From Owenia fusiformis (lineage: Eukaryota; Annelida; Polychaeta; Sabellida; Oweniidae): a stretch of 64,000 nt of DNA. Below the pieces are notes generated by a model, which did no database searches, had not been told where the DNA came from, and saw only the letters and a list, made by a program, of their open reading frames with translations. A program made the position numbers and the translations under genes. Location of the stretch: NCBI GenBank assembly GCA_903813345.2, contig CAIIXF020000005.1, positions 1,302,001 through 1,366,000 of the forward strand, read 5' to 3'. Positions 32,896 to 45,667 of this stretch are shown piece by piece (position 1 is the stretch's first letter; every line of letters starts with the position of its first letter).

Positions 32896-33516
32896 TTGCT
32901 GCTTTTTATTTAAAATTAACTATATACCTGACTCTGTCACATTACTTCATCGACAGTAAATACAATACCTACCAAGGTCCAAGGACCAAAGGTATTTTAA
33001 TTCTTTCCATATCATATTCATTAACCAGTAGACAATATTTTGATGATATTAATGAACATACCAAACCAAGGAAAGACATTTTAATACATGTGCTAATAAT
33101 TTGTGTGAATTGAACAGATTTCTCAAAAGTTAATTGCAATTTTATTAGTGAGAATATCTGAGACTGATGTCAATCTCGGTATTCAAGAGGTTCAAACACA
33201 AAATTAGATTCCATGATATTGTATATAGGGTATGCATTGTCAAAGACTTATAAACAATATTATGAGAGGATTTTATCAATGAACACTTGATTACAAGTAG
33301 ATTACACTATCTTGATTATATCTTAATTATGTATTTATTGACAAACAAACATCAAACTCTTGAATAATCTTCACACATACAACAAACAAATAAATTCCCT
33401 ACTTGTTGAGATTATTCAAATTGCAACAATGCTTAGGAATGGTCGATTTCAAACTCTGGATAAAAATATTTCTATGTCGCAAGCAAGAAGTCTCTTTTCT
33501 TTATGACCACCATTTT
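32896..33516. other. AT-rich non-coding stretch
   Basis: No gene or repeat is supported. Confidence 0.35.
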
Positions 33517-33605
33517 TATGTCACCACCACAAGTGGTGACATATTGTTATATTCTCTTACATTTTTGTGGCAGCATTCGGTGTTATGTAGGTGTTCAATA
33601 TATTT
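33517..33605 (+). repeat. GTCACC-headed repeat, short copy
   Basis: TATGTCACCACCACAAGTGG TGACATATTG head: GTCACCAC and GTGGTGAC are complementary and would form a hairpin. Only the first ~90 bp of the family remains. Confidence 0.5.
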
Positions 33606-35511
33606 GCGAAGATGGATGTGATTGAGAATTATAAATATGGTAGATTTTTATATGGGATTTTAAGAACTTTAACAAACAGTAGCTCTTATGATTTGTGACA
33701 TGGTGCAGTGTAACATTAAACACTCCAACTCAATTTCAAGTTTGTTATCTGGAAATCCAGGTTTCGTAGTAACTGGGAAGTAAAATTGAATTAACGAATG
33801 AGTTTCTTCATTTATTAGCTGACCACTGACCATACATGCGTCATAATATTCCTAGTCATGCAATGAATGGCTCAATAATATCATAAAGATAAGAGAAACT
33901 ACTGGAATCAGATTCTATCAAAGTCTTAATCAGGCTAAGTAAGATGTATTGATTTGAAGGCATCTATATCCTATTTTGAGGACTTAAGAATATGAAAATG
34001 CTGAGATTTTTGAATGGTAAAAAGCTTGTTAAAATAGTGTCAATAGCATGGGTTTTACACAAAATTGGCCTGGGCCAAAGGAGGGCATGAAGGTCAGATT
34101 TAATTGGAATTTTATAGACAAAAATACACTTTATTTTATGACAATATTTGAATGTACGTCATACCAGAATTTAACAAAGTTGGAAGATTCTGATAGATTT
34201 TTTACTTCATTAAAGGATATCAATTGAAAGGACACTACTACACGATTATATATAAAGTTCTTTAACTTGGCTTGGTAAGTAATTCAGACTTGCTAATTCC
34301 GCTTTATTGCAATAGTATGATAGAGGACATATAGTTTAAAGGAGGACATTAGTTTGAAAGAAGGCATTTTTATAAACAAAATGTATCTGTCCTCTAAAGT
34401 TGAAGTCATTTTAGTCTTAAAAGTTACTTTTTTGGAATGTAAGATCGCATACTGCTTTGAGGACTTTTGCGTTAAGAATAAAAGATATAGGCTGATCTGA
34501 TATATGCATGGAGAGAATACAATATATAATGATATGCCTCATTCAGACGATAAAGAATTCAAAAATATTTAGAATTAAGACCTGTTTTATTCTCCCATGT
34601 GAACTAGTTAAATTTCTCTGAATTTTGTTGATGAATCTGAGCCAAGAGTCCATGACACATAGTGTCAATATCTTTATTTAGTGTTGTTTTCAAACATTTT
34701 TGTTTATCAAAGTAAATAAGAACATGTCAAGAAACAGCATAGATGGCGCTGTAATTGAGTACTTAAAACTCATTACCACGTTTCTTTGTGCCCATCCAAA
34801 AAGAAGAATGACATGACATTCTGGTTGGCTCATCAATTTAGGATTTAGGATTCTTGATGAAAATTTTCATGAAATTTTCCTGATTATCATTACCAATGAT
34901 TGTTGATTTTTCTGAAAGTGTAGAACTTAAGTGGGAAGTACCATGGATAGAAAGTTGTGGGTCAAATAATGGGATAAAAATTAAGAATTAAAAGAATCCA
35001 ATTTACCCAACATAAAGGCTCATAATTTTTATTATTATATGATGCACAATATCTTAACACAATAATAGGAACAAAGTACAAAGATATGAAGTCCAACCTT
35101 TTGATTATTTGAAACACAAAAATTTGTTCAGGGTCGTGGGAAAGAAGTGCCTACAACTGGAAAAATAATGATTATTTGAATGGTGAACCAAATTGATCTA
35201 ATTACCATTGAGTCATGTTATAATTAATGAATCACTAAATAAAAGTAATGGACATTGGTCTCAATTTTAACCCCTCCAAATATGAAGTGATTATCGATAA
35301 GAAGCGTTAATTTAAAGTTACCGTTTGTGTACTATGGAATATGAGTGCTTATTCAGAAATATATTGAGATAATGGTAGATTTTTGTATACATGCATATAC
35401 TCAGTTGATACCCATTATCAAGTGCTATAATTGAAATAATTTTGTAGGTGTACTAAAATTTAGATAGAATGACATCACCCATAGCAGAAAAGGTGTATTA
35501 AACAAAGGAAA
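33606..35511. other. AT-rich non-coding stretch
   Basis: No gene is supported. Confidence 0.35.
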
Positions 35512-35630
35512 TACAGTAAAACCTTTAAACTTGAATACCTCAATTAGTGGAACGCAGGGAAACACCTCATAAGGAAACAAATTTGTTCCACCATACATGT
35601 ACAGTACATGTATATATGATATAGAGTATG
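35512..35630 (+). mobile_element. Possible pogo-like MITE end
   Basis: ACAGTAAAACCTTTAAACTT then GAATACCTCAATTAGTGGAA, like the CAGTAAAACCTNTATAANTGAACACC ends of pogo-type elements. The right end is not found; it runs into an ACATGTACAGTACATGT palindrome. Confidence 0.35.
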
Positions 35631-35759
35631 TTCTATGACCGTAGTTGACTCTTACAACAATGAATACGTGCAGCAAGTCTTGATGTTCAGATATAAGATA
35701 ATAAGTAGACTTGGTTGTTTGGATTGTTTACTGACAGACTGATAGGAACCAGAGTAACT

Positions 35760-36140
35760 ACCAGTTTACATGAGAAAGAATAGGTAAATGTGAGAAACTA
35801 TGAGAAGGATTGTATAAAGTATGAGAAAGAAATTGGTAGAATGTGAGAAAGTACAGGTCGATGTACAATGAGAAAATAGGCATACAAATGAGAAAGAATT
35901 GGTCAGCTATGCATGAATATGATTATGTAAAATATGAGAAATAGGATTATGTAAAATATGAGAAATAGGATTATGTAAACTATGAGAAATAGGATTATGT
36001 AAACTATGAGAAGGATTATGTAAAATATGAGAAAGAATTGGTATATGAAGAATGTGAGGATGATTATGTAAAATCGGTGACTTACTCTTGAAAGCACATG
36101 GTTAAATGTGAGAGAAAGCATTGGAAAACTATGAGAATAC
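35760..36140 (+). repeat. Minisatellite, 24-bp unit
   Basis: The core 35921-36037 repeats GATTATGTAAAATATGAGAA with a 24-bp period (starts at 35921, 35945, 35969, 35993, then 36014). It is surrounded by looser ATGAGAAAGAATTGGT units. Because 24 is a multiple of three, the minus strand stays open for 82 hydrophobic codons (FLIVYIILFLI repeats). This is a by-product, not a membrane protein gene. Confidence 0.8.
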
Positions 36141-36397
36141 TTTCTAACCAAGTAGAAGGTGATATGTCGATATTTTAAAGACCTATTACATATGTTTGGA
36201 TCAGTGACTAGTTGTTAAATGCTTTGAGAAATTTCAAGTTTACTCTGCCAAGAATGTTTCTGTAGAGAATGCCAATTTGTGGAATAATAGAATGTAAAGT
36301 TGTTGTTCCTAATTTTAGAGCAGAATATACAATAACAGCAAAATATCGAGATATGGATTTGTACTTATTCACATATAGCTACAACCCAAGAAACAAA

Positions 36398-36585
36398 TAT
36401 CCGTCTGCTCGGGCTGATTCCACTCAATTTCTCTAAAATTTGAATGATCTGTCTGATTTTCTTGTATTTCTTTATGATTTGGAGCCTTAACTATATCCCT
36501 GTTCACTTTATTCCATGTTGATTTTGTTATTTGTCATTATATTTCGTATTTTAAACTATGACCATAGTGATATTTATTGGCTGCA
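36398..36585 (+). repeat. Rep-A copy, near full length
   Basis: CCGTCTGCTCGGGCTGATTC, TTTCTCTAAAATTTGAATGA, GAGCCTTAACTATATCCCTG and TTTAAACTATGACCATAGTG. Confidence 0.65.
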
Positions 36586-37307
36586 AATATCTTACATATC
36601 CCAGGTGCCTGGTATAAGTAAACACTTAGCGGTCACATTTATCTCCTTTTCTAGAAAGTTTTATAGCAGATGGAAGATAAGTCCACGTTCTTGCGTGTAA
36701 CCCCAACTGCTGATAAAATTCAAAATAAGACAGGGGGAAATATTATTATACATGAGGTTTTAGTTAGGAATAAAGGGGTTTGTTTTCACAAAGGGAAGAT
36801 ACAATTTAACTCTGAAGTATAAGCTTACATTCTGGCTGAAGAGCAAGAAAATAAGGAATTCAGTGAAAAAGTGTTTTGATCAAGATTATCTTGAAATGTG
36901 AATACAGTTTATAATTTTTTTTACACAGTCACATCAAAGGGTAGGCTTAAAGTAGTATATTTGTAATTTGCAAAATCGACAATTTACAAAAGCATTAGAG
37001 ATCTTAAGAGGGAAAATAAATTATGATATTGTACATATTGACTAGTTGCATTCAAAGTTTTAACATAGGTCACATATAATGATTAAATAATTTGGGTGCA
37101 TACATCTTATCATTTACAAGAACCACAAAAGTTTAGAGGAAATCGATCAAAACAAAGAATAGCAATATTATATATTGACTTATTTATTGGCATTTTAATT
37201 GATGTTCTTTATTTCCATGTATTAATGTAGGTTTATTTTCTTCTTTTTCATATTCTGTCTATTTGGGATTTCTGCACTTGGATTATATTCATTGATGAAT
37301 CGTATTG
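36586..37307. other. AT-rich non-coding stretch
   Basis: No gene or repeat is supported. Confidence 0.35.
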
Positions 37308-37347
37308 GGATCATCCTGGATCATCATGGATCATTATGGATCATCAC
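37308..37347 (+). repeat. 10-bp tandem repeat GGATCATNNT
   Basis: GGATCAT recurs at 37308, 37318, 37328 and 37338, exactly every 10 bp. Confidence 0.8.
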
Positions 37348-37431
37348 ATGAATGCTTTTGGATTACATATGATTTGGATCATTACTTAATGTGGTACCGC
37401 AACTTGGAACCTCCCCGATCCCATATAGCAG
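37326..37431 (+). other. Possible first coding exon (MDHYGSSHECFW-)
   Basis: From the ATG at 37326 the frame stays open for 35 codons (MDHYGSSHECFWITYDLDHY, then LMWYRNLEPPRSHIA) into the donor GCAG|GTGAGT. The end (GTGGTACCGC ... CCTCCCCGATCCC) is richer in G+C than the surroundings. The beginning is the GGATCAT repeat, and the split codon is in phase 1, unlike the other candidates. Both points weaken it. Confidence 0.2.
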
Positions 37432-37677
37432 GTGAGTAAAAATATCATAACATTTAATTCTTTCTCATATTTACTGTATTTTCACCAATGCCATCTGTAG
37501 AAGTCTATTGTAGATAAATGGCACCAAATTCCATTCACATTAAGAGGTTTTCAAATTAGAGGTACATATATTCAGATATATATGGTTAATTGTGGTCTTA
37601 ATTGTCCACATTCATGTATGTCATGTCATCACATTCAATTTATTGTGTGTATTTAGATCATTTAGGCAGCCCAAAAC

Positions 37678-37885
37678 CAGGCCCGTAGCCAGGGGGGTTC
37701 GCAGGGTTTCAGGCGAACCCCCCCTGACCAAAAATTCTTCCAAAATTATGCAGTTTTTCACCATTTTGAGCACTTCTCGAGTGATTTTAGCCAAAAGAAC
37801 ATTTTTGGCCAAAATTGTCAAATGTGAACCCCCCCCCTGGAAATTTTTGAAAACTGAACCTTGGCAAATCCTGGCTACGGGCCTG
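37678..37885 (+). mobile_element. CAGGCCCG-type MITE, 208 bp
   Basis: Perfect inverted ends CAGGCCCGTAGCCAGG / CCTGGCTACGGGCCTG. Inside are GCGAACCCCCCCTGACC, CAAAATTATGCAGTTTTTCA, TTGAGCACTTCTCGAG and GTGAACCCCCCC. The flanks AAAAC / AGAAC fit a decayed 5-bp target duplication. Its symmetry explains the long frames on both strands here; no protein is implied. Confidence 0.8.
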
Positions 37886-39060
37886 AGAACTATGGTAAAA
37901 TGTTTCCATGGGAACTTGTCAGATGGCTGCTGAATATTACAGTATATCAAATCATCAAAGGTGTGCCAGATGTAGTTATTATATGATATATTTAGACAGG
38001 TATAATATAATTACAGGTATGCTATAGATAGAAGATAAAGGTACCAAAACTCACTCTTGCAAAATATGTCTTTGAATGCAGCCATCATAGACTTGTTTTA
38101 CATTTTTGGTCTCTATAAGAAATTGTTTGCAAAACCCATTGAAGAAATCTCATGATATTTTGTTAAAGATAGCTAAAACTATAGACATTTAGTTTTAAAA
38201 CATCTAATAGGGAAGATAAGAAATACTGATTTTTAATCAACCTCAATGAAACTGGATGCTAATAGTACATGTACATGTATATCTATTTTGTAAGGGTGTT
38301 CTGATGAATTACATTAGCATTAACAATTAATATACAACATAATTCTGGTTATAAATATTAAATAGGTCTGATTACTGAATAATACATGTAGTGTAGGCTA
38401 CAGTTAAAACAATGCCTATTTAATTATATACATCTGTCTGATTGTTATGTGGTTATTTTGGCAGATTTGAGATTTATGAGATTTTTTATATTCTGTCCTC
38501 ATTTCAATTTCAGCTATGATTTGCTTGCTCATTTGTCATGTCATTGTCGGTATGTTCATTATGTGAATTTGGTTTTCATTTATCAGAATGTTGAACATTT
38601 TTTGGGGCTTCTCAAATGACAGTAGTTTCCTGTGTTAAGAGTAGGTGAAATGCTATTTTTCACTTTTTTGGTTGTCAGTTTTTAGGGAGTTCGGGGTTTT
38701 AGTCAAAATGAATCAAACTTCGTGATCTGGGACATATACTCTATTAAAGTATCGTTTGCTGTAATCCTGGTACTTTATATTCATGACATTTGCAGATGAG
38801 CTATTATAGCAATTATCGTAACAGTTCAATATTGTCACAATTAATTTAGTTATTTGTTAATTCAGAAAATGAATAACAAATAATATAATAAGATGCAAAT
38901 TGTCTAGCAATTTAGTAAGCAATCTAGTTTCCCATTACCCTTTTCACAAAGTATGATTTCACCTCAATAAAAGAGAGCATCAACGAGGATCTCCAGATCT
39001 CAGGGTTGTTTCTCACAGTATTTTGGGAGTTTTTTTCATATGTGAAATATGGTTGTCATA
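37886..39060. other. AT-rich non-coding stretch
   Basis: Contains GTACATGTACATGTATATC near 38271. No gene is supported. Confidence 0.35.
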
Positions 39061-39215
39061 CAGGGTGAGCCCAAAATTGGAACAATTTAATTCCTGAACA
39101 ACTTAATTGTGATTCAATATGATTTCTAACATATGCTCCATGGAACACTCAAGAAGATAGCTTCATAATTGAGGTAACTTTAAAATTTGGGGGTTATATT
39201 TTTGGGCTACCCAGA
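39061..39215 (+). mobile_element. Possible MITE with CAGGGTGAGCCCAAAA ends
   Basis: CAGGGTGAGCCCAAAATTGG at the left, preceded by TA, pairs with TTTTTGGGCTACCCAG at the right. The ends are imperfect and the right TA is missing. It resembles Tc1/mariner-type CAGGGTG ends. Confidence 0.45.
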
Positions 39216-40439
39216 CTTTAACATTATATTGTTTTATCCTGTTTCCCCCATTTCTATTCTGTTGAGTAAATTGTATCATTTTCTGACATTTTCATCACAT
39301 TTATGGAGTTGGTTTGGGGTAGTAATGCTGGAAAAAGAGGCTTACTTGGAAGAGAAATTTAAATTATGTACAATTTCTTGATTAAAGAGGAAAACTTGAG
39401 TTGTATAATATTACTTGGCATGAGGCCAACAGGCAGGACGAGGACATCACCTGGCAGAAGTGGTATATTATTTTAAGAAGTGTAAATTCATCGTAAATTG
39501 CCTCATTCGAAAAACAATTTTTTGCTGTTTACGCCAAAATCGAATTGTGAGAAATAAAATTAACAGGTTACAGAAATGGCCAAATATTTTTTTGAATACG
39601 TGATTTGAAAAATGTTTTTCATTATTTCTCATAAGGATCCCTAGTGATAATGATCACCAACCGGAGCTCTAATTAACACCGGCAAGTTAATGATGCAAAT
39701 AGTTTTGTAAGTAAAATTAATAAAACAAATCCCATATATCCCAAATTATGGTATGACGTGTAAAGCAACATGAACATCATTCAGGGGATAACTTAAGATC
39801 AGAATTAGTATGACTGCCTCTTTAAGTTTGGGAAATTCCTATTTTTCAATTCACTGTCTTGTAAATCACTTTGTCATGTGGGAAGAATAATTGAATCTTT
39901 GGAGATGAAGATGTTCCTCATGAAATAGAGCAGATTTGAACACCAAGGGTCAGAAAATTACAAAACACTGCAAAACTATCAGAATGTTGGAATCCATCAG
40001 GGAGCAATCTTTCTTATTTTTATTATACTCCAAGAAGTTAACCAGGACGATTGTTATGGTGGTTTAATTTGATGAACCGTCCTAATTCTGAAAACAGTTG
40101 CAATACAGAATAATTTTCTCTCTGAACTGTCATCCCAAAAATATAATTTGCACTTGGAAAATAATTTATTGTTCCATCTCTGAAATAATTGACCATGGAC
40201 TACAATGAGCTTCATTATTGTTAACGTTTATTCCTTGGTCCTTCCTTCCTTCCTTTTTCACTGCATATTTCAATAAAAAAAACATTACTATCGAGGAACA
40301 AATCAAGAATCAGGATGCAAATTAGAGATGGTTTTGTAAAATAAAAATCTTATTATTGATCATGATGATTTGACATTTAGGGAAGACATCTTTAAATGCC
40401 ATTTGCCTGTTAATTGTTATAATATGTATCTTGCTTAAA
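39216..40439. other. AT-rich non-coding stretch
   Basis: A short CCTT run lies near 40240. No gene is supported. Confidence 0.35.
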
Positions 40440-40620
40440 ACCTACGTCTGCCAATACACATTTTATAGTTTTCCTCTTAAAAATTTGAATAAAGTGTCCG
40501 ATTTTTCTGCATTTCTATAGAATTTATAGTATTAACTTCATGCCTATTCACATTATTCCTTGCTAATTCCACTATTTTTGACTAAAATTTCACTTTAAAA
40601 ATGTATATGTCATAGATTTA
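40440..40620 (+). repeat. Rep-A copy
   Basis: ACGTCTGCCAATACAC, CTTAAAAATTTGAATAAAGT, CTTCATGCCTATTCACATTA and TTCCTTGCTAATTCCACTAT. Confidence 0.6.
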
Positions 40621-41997
40621 TCTAGAGGCAGTTAGCTTTAATAATTTTATGTGTCATTTGATTTGATTATTTGACAATTCTGGTGACAATGTAGCTTGGA
40701 ATGTCTAAAGACAGCTGGCATATTGTTTGATGTGAAACTATTTTAGTGTAATTCTATTTAACTAATGGCTTGAACTCTAGCTATGATACCTCTTACTCCA
40801 ATTATATTAATTTGCCTCCCCCATTTCAATCAAGTTAATAAGATATAGATGTATAAATGTGATCCATGTGTGGTTGTAACAACTAAAACAAAGGGATATA
40901 ATAAGGCCATTTATCCCAGCCAGCATTTAAAATATCATGTTTAATCCACTTTGTTCTTGTCTTAAATTCAAATGAAATTCTTTTCAAGTATTTCCATACA
41001 ATCATTGTCGAGAGCTACGTACGTGAATGTTTCATTTTATTCCCTACTTCCTTTGCTAAATTTTACTTTTTATTTTGATTTGAAAAACTGGACATTTGAG
41101 GCATTTTACTCATGGGTATGTATGAAATTAATGGGATACATATGTGATAATATGAAGTTAAAACAAAGAAGACAAGTCATATGCCTCTCTGATTGTAAAC
41201 AGAACAACCAACAAGGCTACATTGATTTGAAATTGGTCAAGCTCTTCAAATATGTTTAATATGCATCAAAAACAAGCAAAAGTTTGGCCTTTAACTGTTT
41301 ATTCTAAAATGCATCATTGTTTCAAATCTACAGATTAATATTCAGGACGTGTGCTATTGTTTTGAGTCAACCAAGTGCGAGTAAATTGTGGTATTTTAGG
41401 CTATAAAAATCAAAATTCTGTTGATTAATGGATTTGGAGGGGTCAATGGGAGTTTGTTTTTACGTGCATTGTTTTACGATTTATTGGCGTGCTTACTGGA
41501 CAGTTCACTTCCTGAACCTTTTTATATTTTAGGTCCATTTGTTATTTACATTTAGTGATTCATTCAGTTTACTTTTACAAGTATTGTCAGTATTGATTTG
41601 ATATAACTTTTACACTAAGGTTCATCTTAGGTTATATGCTTTTTTGAGTTTTTCAGCTTTATCATTATTCTATTATTCTGAAGATGAAGCTCTCTTTTAA
41701 GAGGCAAAATCAGACAGTTGGATTGGGTCCATATGCATTCAAATGAAGTGGACTTCAGAACACTCAGATTGTTTTCAAGATTGGAGGTCTGGCGAGGAGA
41801 TGGGGCAAATCTGCAAAACACCGCCTCCTGTAAAAGTTCAATTACAGTCTTTACATTGCTCATGGGCTGGGTCTGTTGAAAGCCCATGATTGTAGTTTGC
41901 ATTTCATAGTCATTTACTGAAGTAGACACCTCCTTTTATATTTGATGCATTGATGCTTGTGGCAGAGTAGGGTCAAATGATTTATGAAATTTCTTTC

Positions 41998-42172
41998 TGA
42001 TCTTGTTCATTTCTTATTTCTCTGTAAGATTTGAATGAAGTATTTGATGTTTTTAGATTCCTTCCAATTGGATGTATCAACTACATGATGTATACTTTAT
42101 TCGTTGCTGATTGCTTTAACTTTTGGTCTATTTTTTATTTTGAAAATTGATCACCATAGAATGGGTGAGGGA
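41998..42172 (+). repeat. Rep-A copy
   Basis: ATTTCTCTGTAAGATTTGAA, TATCAACTACATGATGTATA, TTTATTCGTTGCTGATTGCT and TTGATCACCATAG. Confidence 0.55.
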
Positions 42173-42519
42173 TGAAATTATATACTCATAATTGCTGAAC
42201 TTGCATTCACGAGACAGTCAGGTGAATATATTATGTCCCATTTATTAAATAAATAGCATATGTAATGTGAATACCCCCCTCCCCATTTCCTTGCCCAGGT
42301 GAAGGTTTAAACAGATGGCTAATCTGTGTGTAAGAAATAAGATCAACACTATTAAGTTTGATTGGCATTGATTGATTGTTACTATATATTTGTATGATTG
42401 CAAAATGTTAAGAACCAAATACAACATATTTTCATTTATGTCAATGTAAAAGTATACTTTTAACCTATTTAGGCCAGGAATAATCCATAAGTATATTTAT
42501 TAGTAGATATACATAAACA

Positions 42520-42650
42520 TGTATGAAGTTTCTATTTCTTGACATTTCTTTACAATTTTAAGTATAAGTATCATGCCTGTTGACTTAATTTCTTGATAAA
42601 TCAATCCCTTTCTATTATATTTTAAACTTTAAAACATGGTCCTATTTTCA
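42520..42650 (+). repeat. Rep-A fragment
   Basis: CTTTACAATTTTAAGTATAA, ATCATGCCTGTTGACTTAAT and CTTTAAAACATGGTCC. The head part is missing. Confidence 0.5.
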
Positions 42651-43410
42651 TTTCAATCATGGGTCCTCAATGATATACTGTAGTACGTACACAAATAAGA
42701 AAATGGGGAAATAAAATCAGAGTACAGTATGTGATTGACATTAATTGTTTTGTGTTGGCGTAATGCGTATCCATGACACCTCAAAAATGAAGTTTTGAAA
42801 AGTGGCATGTATAGATTGTTTTTAAGTTTAATGTAAAATTCTTAAAACAACTGATGAAAATATTGCATAGATGTTGAACAGGTTTAACAAAAACATGGTA
42901 CACTCATGAATAAATAATCACTTAATAAGAAATTCATTTGAATATAATTATGATATCAAATGAACATACAGTAATATATATTTCATAGACTGCATTATAA
43001 AGAGTGGGAATGTAGTTAGGTTGTAACCATCTGTCATTCGGAGTCATGATGTAGCACAGATGAAATACAACATGATGACATAGAATGCCCTCAACGTCAA
43101 CCATAAACACTGTACAGTGCACATACATAGTGAACTACAGCTTATAACGAGTACAGTCACCATCTGTCAAAATTAAGCACTTTCATATTTCATGAACTGT
43201 GGTGTCTGATAGGAACTGAAGGTCATATCCAGATCAGACTTTTGGATGGAATCAATTTAATTTTAATAGGAACAATCTAGTTTGCCTACACTAAGGCTAA
43301 AAATAAGTTTGGTGTCATATGTGTAGGATTTTGTTCATTAAAAAACAAAAACAAAAAAGTGGTTCGACAGGATGAATGGTTCAGTGTACAGAATTATAAC
43401 TAGGATATAC

Positions 43411-43500
43411 AGTGGACTGCAGTTATAAAGTCATTCATAGTTGAGTAAAAATGATTTCTTCATAGTGATAAAAGGATTTACCTCGATGTAGTGAGCAGGG
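43411..43500 (+). mobile_element. Possible pogo-like MITE end
   Basis: TACAGTGGACTGCAGTTATA and AAGTCATTCATAGTTGAG resemble the CAGTGGACTCCNGTTATAACGAAGTC ends of pogo/Tigger-type elements. The other end is not found. Confidence 0.35.
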
Positions 43501-43650
43501 CAACATATAGGTGGCACTGCATGTTACATAATGAGAATATATAAACTAGAGCCTGTTTATTGGAGAGGAAGGTAGGATCACTTTTAACACATTTATAATA
43601 TTTTAGGCTAACAAGAATATTTGATAAGGTACATGTTGTTTAACCCTGAT

Positions 43651-43839
43651 CAGGCCCTTAGCCAGGATTTGTTCAGTTTTCAAAAATTTCCAGGGGGTTC
43701 ACATTTGACAATTTTACCCCAAATATGGCTAAAATCACTTGAGAAGTGCTCAAAATGATGAAAAACTGATAGATAAAATTTTTGGCTAAGGGGGGAGGTT
43801 CAAACTCTGCGAACCCCCCCCCCCCTGGCTATGGGCCTG
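43651..43839 (-). mobile_element. CAGGCCCG-type MITE, 189 bp, inverted
   Basis: CAGGCCCTTAGCCAGG to CCTGGCTATGGGCCTG, with internal GAGAAGTGCTCAAAATGATG and a C-run. It is flanked by CTGAT on both sides (43646-43650 and 43840-43844), a clean 5-bp target duplication. Orientation is opposite to the copies at 37678 and 44662. Confidence 0.8.
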
Positions 43840-44661
43840 CTGATTCCTGGAATGCAGAGTCTAGTCACAAAGTAATGAAGATGAAGTTCTCTTTTAAGGA
43901 GCTATGTCAAATGACGTATAGAACTACAGATTTTCTGCAGTTAGAATTTGAGAATGTAAATGTACAAGAGGGCTTCATCTACATCTAGGCATTGGATGTT
44001 ATCCTGCTAGGCATGATCAAGGTAGTTTTATAATGTACTTACGCTTCTAACAAAAACATACTCCCTGATATGACCTGAGAATTGCAATACATGTATTATA
44101 TTCTTAATTGATAGAAATATTCATATTAATTATTGAGCTATTCCAATCAAAGTAAATGTTCAAGCTGCCACAGTAATGAATTCACTTCAGGGTTTACTGA
44201 GTGTGGAAAGTATATTCATATAGACAAAATATTAAAATGCACTTGGCCGAGATAATGTCATTGTGGTTTTGTGAAATCTAGGCCTTTAGGAACTGGAGGA
44301 CATTTTAGGAATAATGGTTATGTTGTTTTTATGAGGTCATATTGTGTACTTGTATGTAACATTTAAGTCTCAGATTTTGCTTGAATGAGGCCAGATATTT
44401 ATAAAAGTCCTGTTTCGAGCCATTGTATAGAAAATGAGGGGTAACAGTAAAGTAAACCCAAGCTCTGTGAAGATGATCATGATTGAATAATTCAAAGTTT
44501 TTGTAGGAATATAGAGGTCACTGTGATCAGTCAGATAATGACAGCAAGGCAGACAATTAATATTCTTGTCACTTAGAGCTACAATATTTAATATAGGATG
44601 ACACCCTATTCCCATTTAGAAGAAGCTTTTTATTAATACAATTTTTCTATATTACAGAGAG

Positions 44662-44852
44662 CAGGCCCGTAGCCAGGGGGGGGGGGGGTTTGATGGTTCG
44701 AGATCAAAATTATGCAGTTTTTGACCATTCTGAGCACTTTTTATAAGTGATTTTGGCCATTTTTGGACCAAAATTGTCACAAGTGAACCCCCCTGGAATT
44801 TTTCAAATAGTGACCCCCCCCCCCCCCTTGGCAAATCCTGGCTATGGGCCTG
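44662..44852 (+). mobile_element. CAGGCCCG-type MITE, 191 bp
   Basis: CAGGCCCGTAGCCAGG followed by a G-run, CAAAATTATGCAGTTTTTGA, GTGAACCCCCC and a long C-run, ending CCTGGCTATGGGCCTG. Flanked by GAGAG on both sides, although the right flank is a GAGA-rich simple repeat. The G- and C-runs just inside the two ends face each other in the hairpin. Confidence 0.8.
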
Positions 44853-45054
44853 GAGAGCGAGAGAGAGCGAGAGCTACTAGCTTCATTTGTTACAATTTAT
44901 GATTGTATAAGAAGCTCACAATAGAAAATACAATTTGTGTTATTTAACATTTTGCGCTGTTTCCATGCTAGTAGTTATTTTTTAATATCAAGGATCAAGC
45001 TTAGTTTTTCTCCATTGTTGGAATTATAAGTAAGATGATTCATCACCTTTAAAT

Positions 45055-45235
45055 GAAATATCATGGTAGTTATGTTTTGGCATGTAAAATAGAATGAAAG
45101 GAGTGGAATTAGCAAGGAATAAAGTAAATCGGCGTGCAGTGAAGACTCTAAATTGTATGGAAATGCAAGAAAATAAACTGATATTCAAATTATAGAGAGA
45201 AATCAATAGAAATAAGCATGGGCAGATGCACATAT
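45055..45235 (-). repeat. Rep-A copy, near full length
   Basis: GGAGTGGAATTAGCAAGGAA, CTCTAAATTGTATGGAAATG, ATTATAGAGAGAAATC and AAGCATGGGCAGATGC. First of three inverted-orientation copies within 1.4 kb. Confidence 0.65.
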
Positions 45236-45667
45236 TTCCAGCCCTTTTAATATGCTGTGTATTGAGATCATATAACACTTTTGCTGGGTAGACTCAGGTG
45301 TTGAGTAAAATGACAGAGATCGGGTAACATATAGAAATATTGTTGCGATAAGGGGTAGAATAGAAAATCTACCAGTATAAATGAGATTAAATAGTATAAA
45401 GAGGATGAAGCAGAGAATGGTACCAGTAAATATGTTTTTCTGAATTCAAGAAAATTATCAACTTTGATGAAATTTTGAGGAAGAACATTGTGAAATAAGA
45501 ATACCTTATATGATACCAAATTATATTAAGGATATTACAATAAGATTTTCCCTTCCGCACGTAATTTATCTTTGTGATGACGTGCATTGAGGTCAGTGGT
45601 TGATTGGAATGGTGTCTACATGCAGACGTCATAAGAAATTGAGCAATGCGGAAAATAATACAGCTCT

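Noticed and set aside
35903-36151. 82-codon hydrophobic frame resembling membrane segments
   Set aside because: A product of the 24-bp minisatellite, whose unit is a multiple of three.
37592-37950. Long frames on both strands around 37.7 kb
   Set aside because: They cover the CAGGCCCG MITE, whose symmetry and C-runs lack stops; not protein coding.
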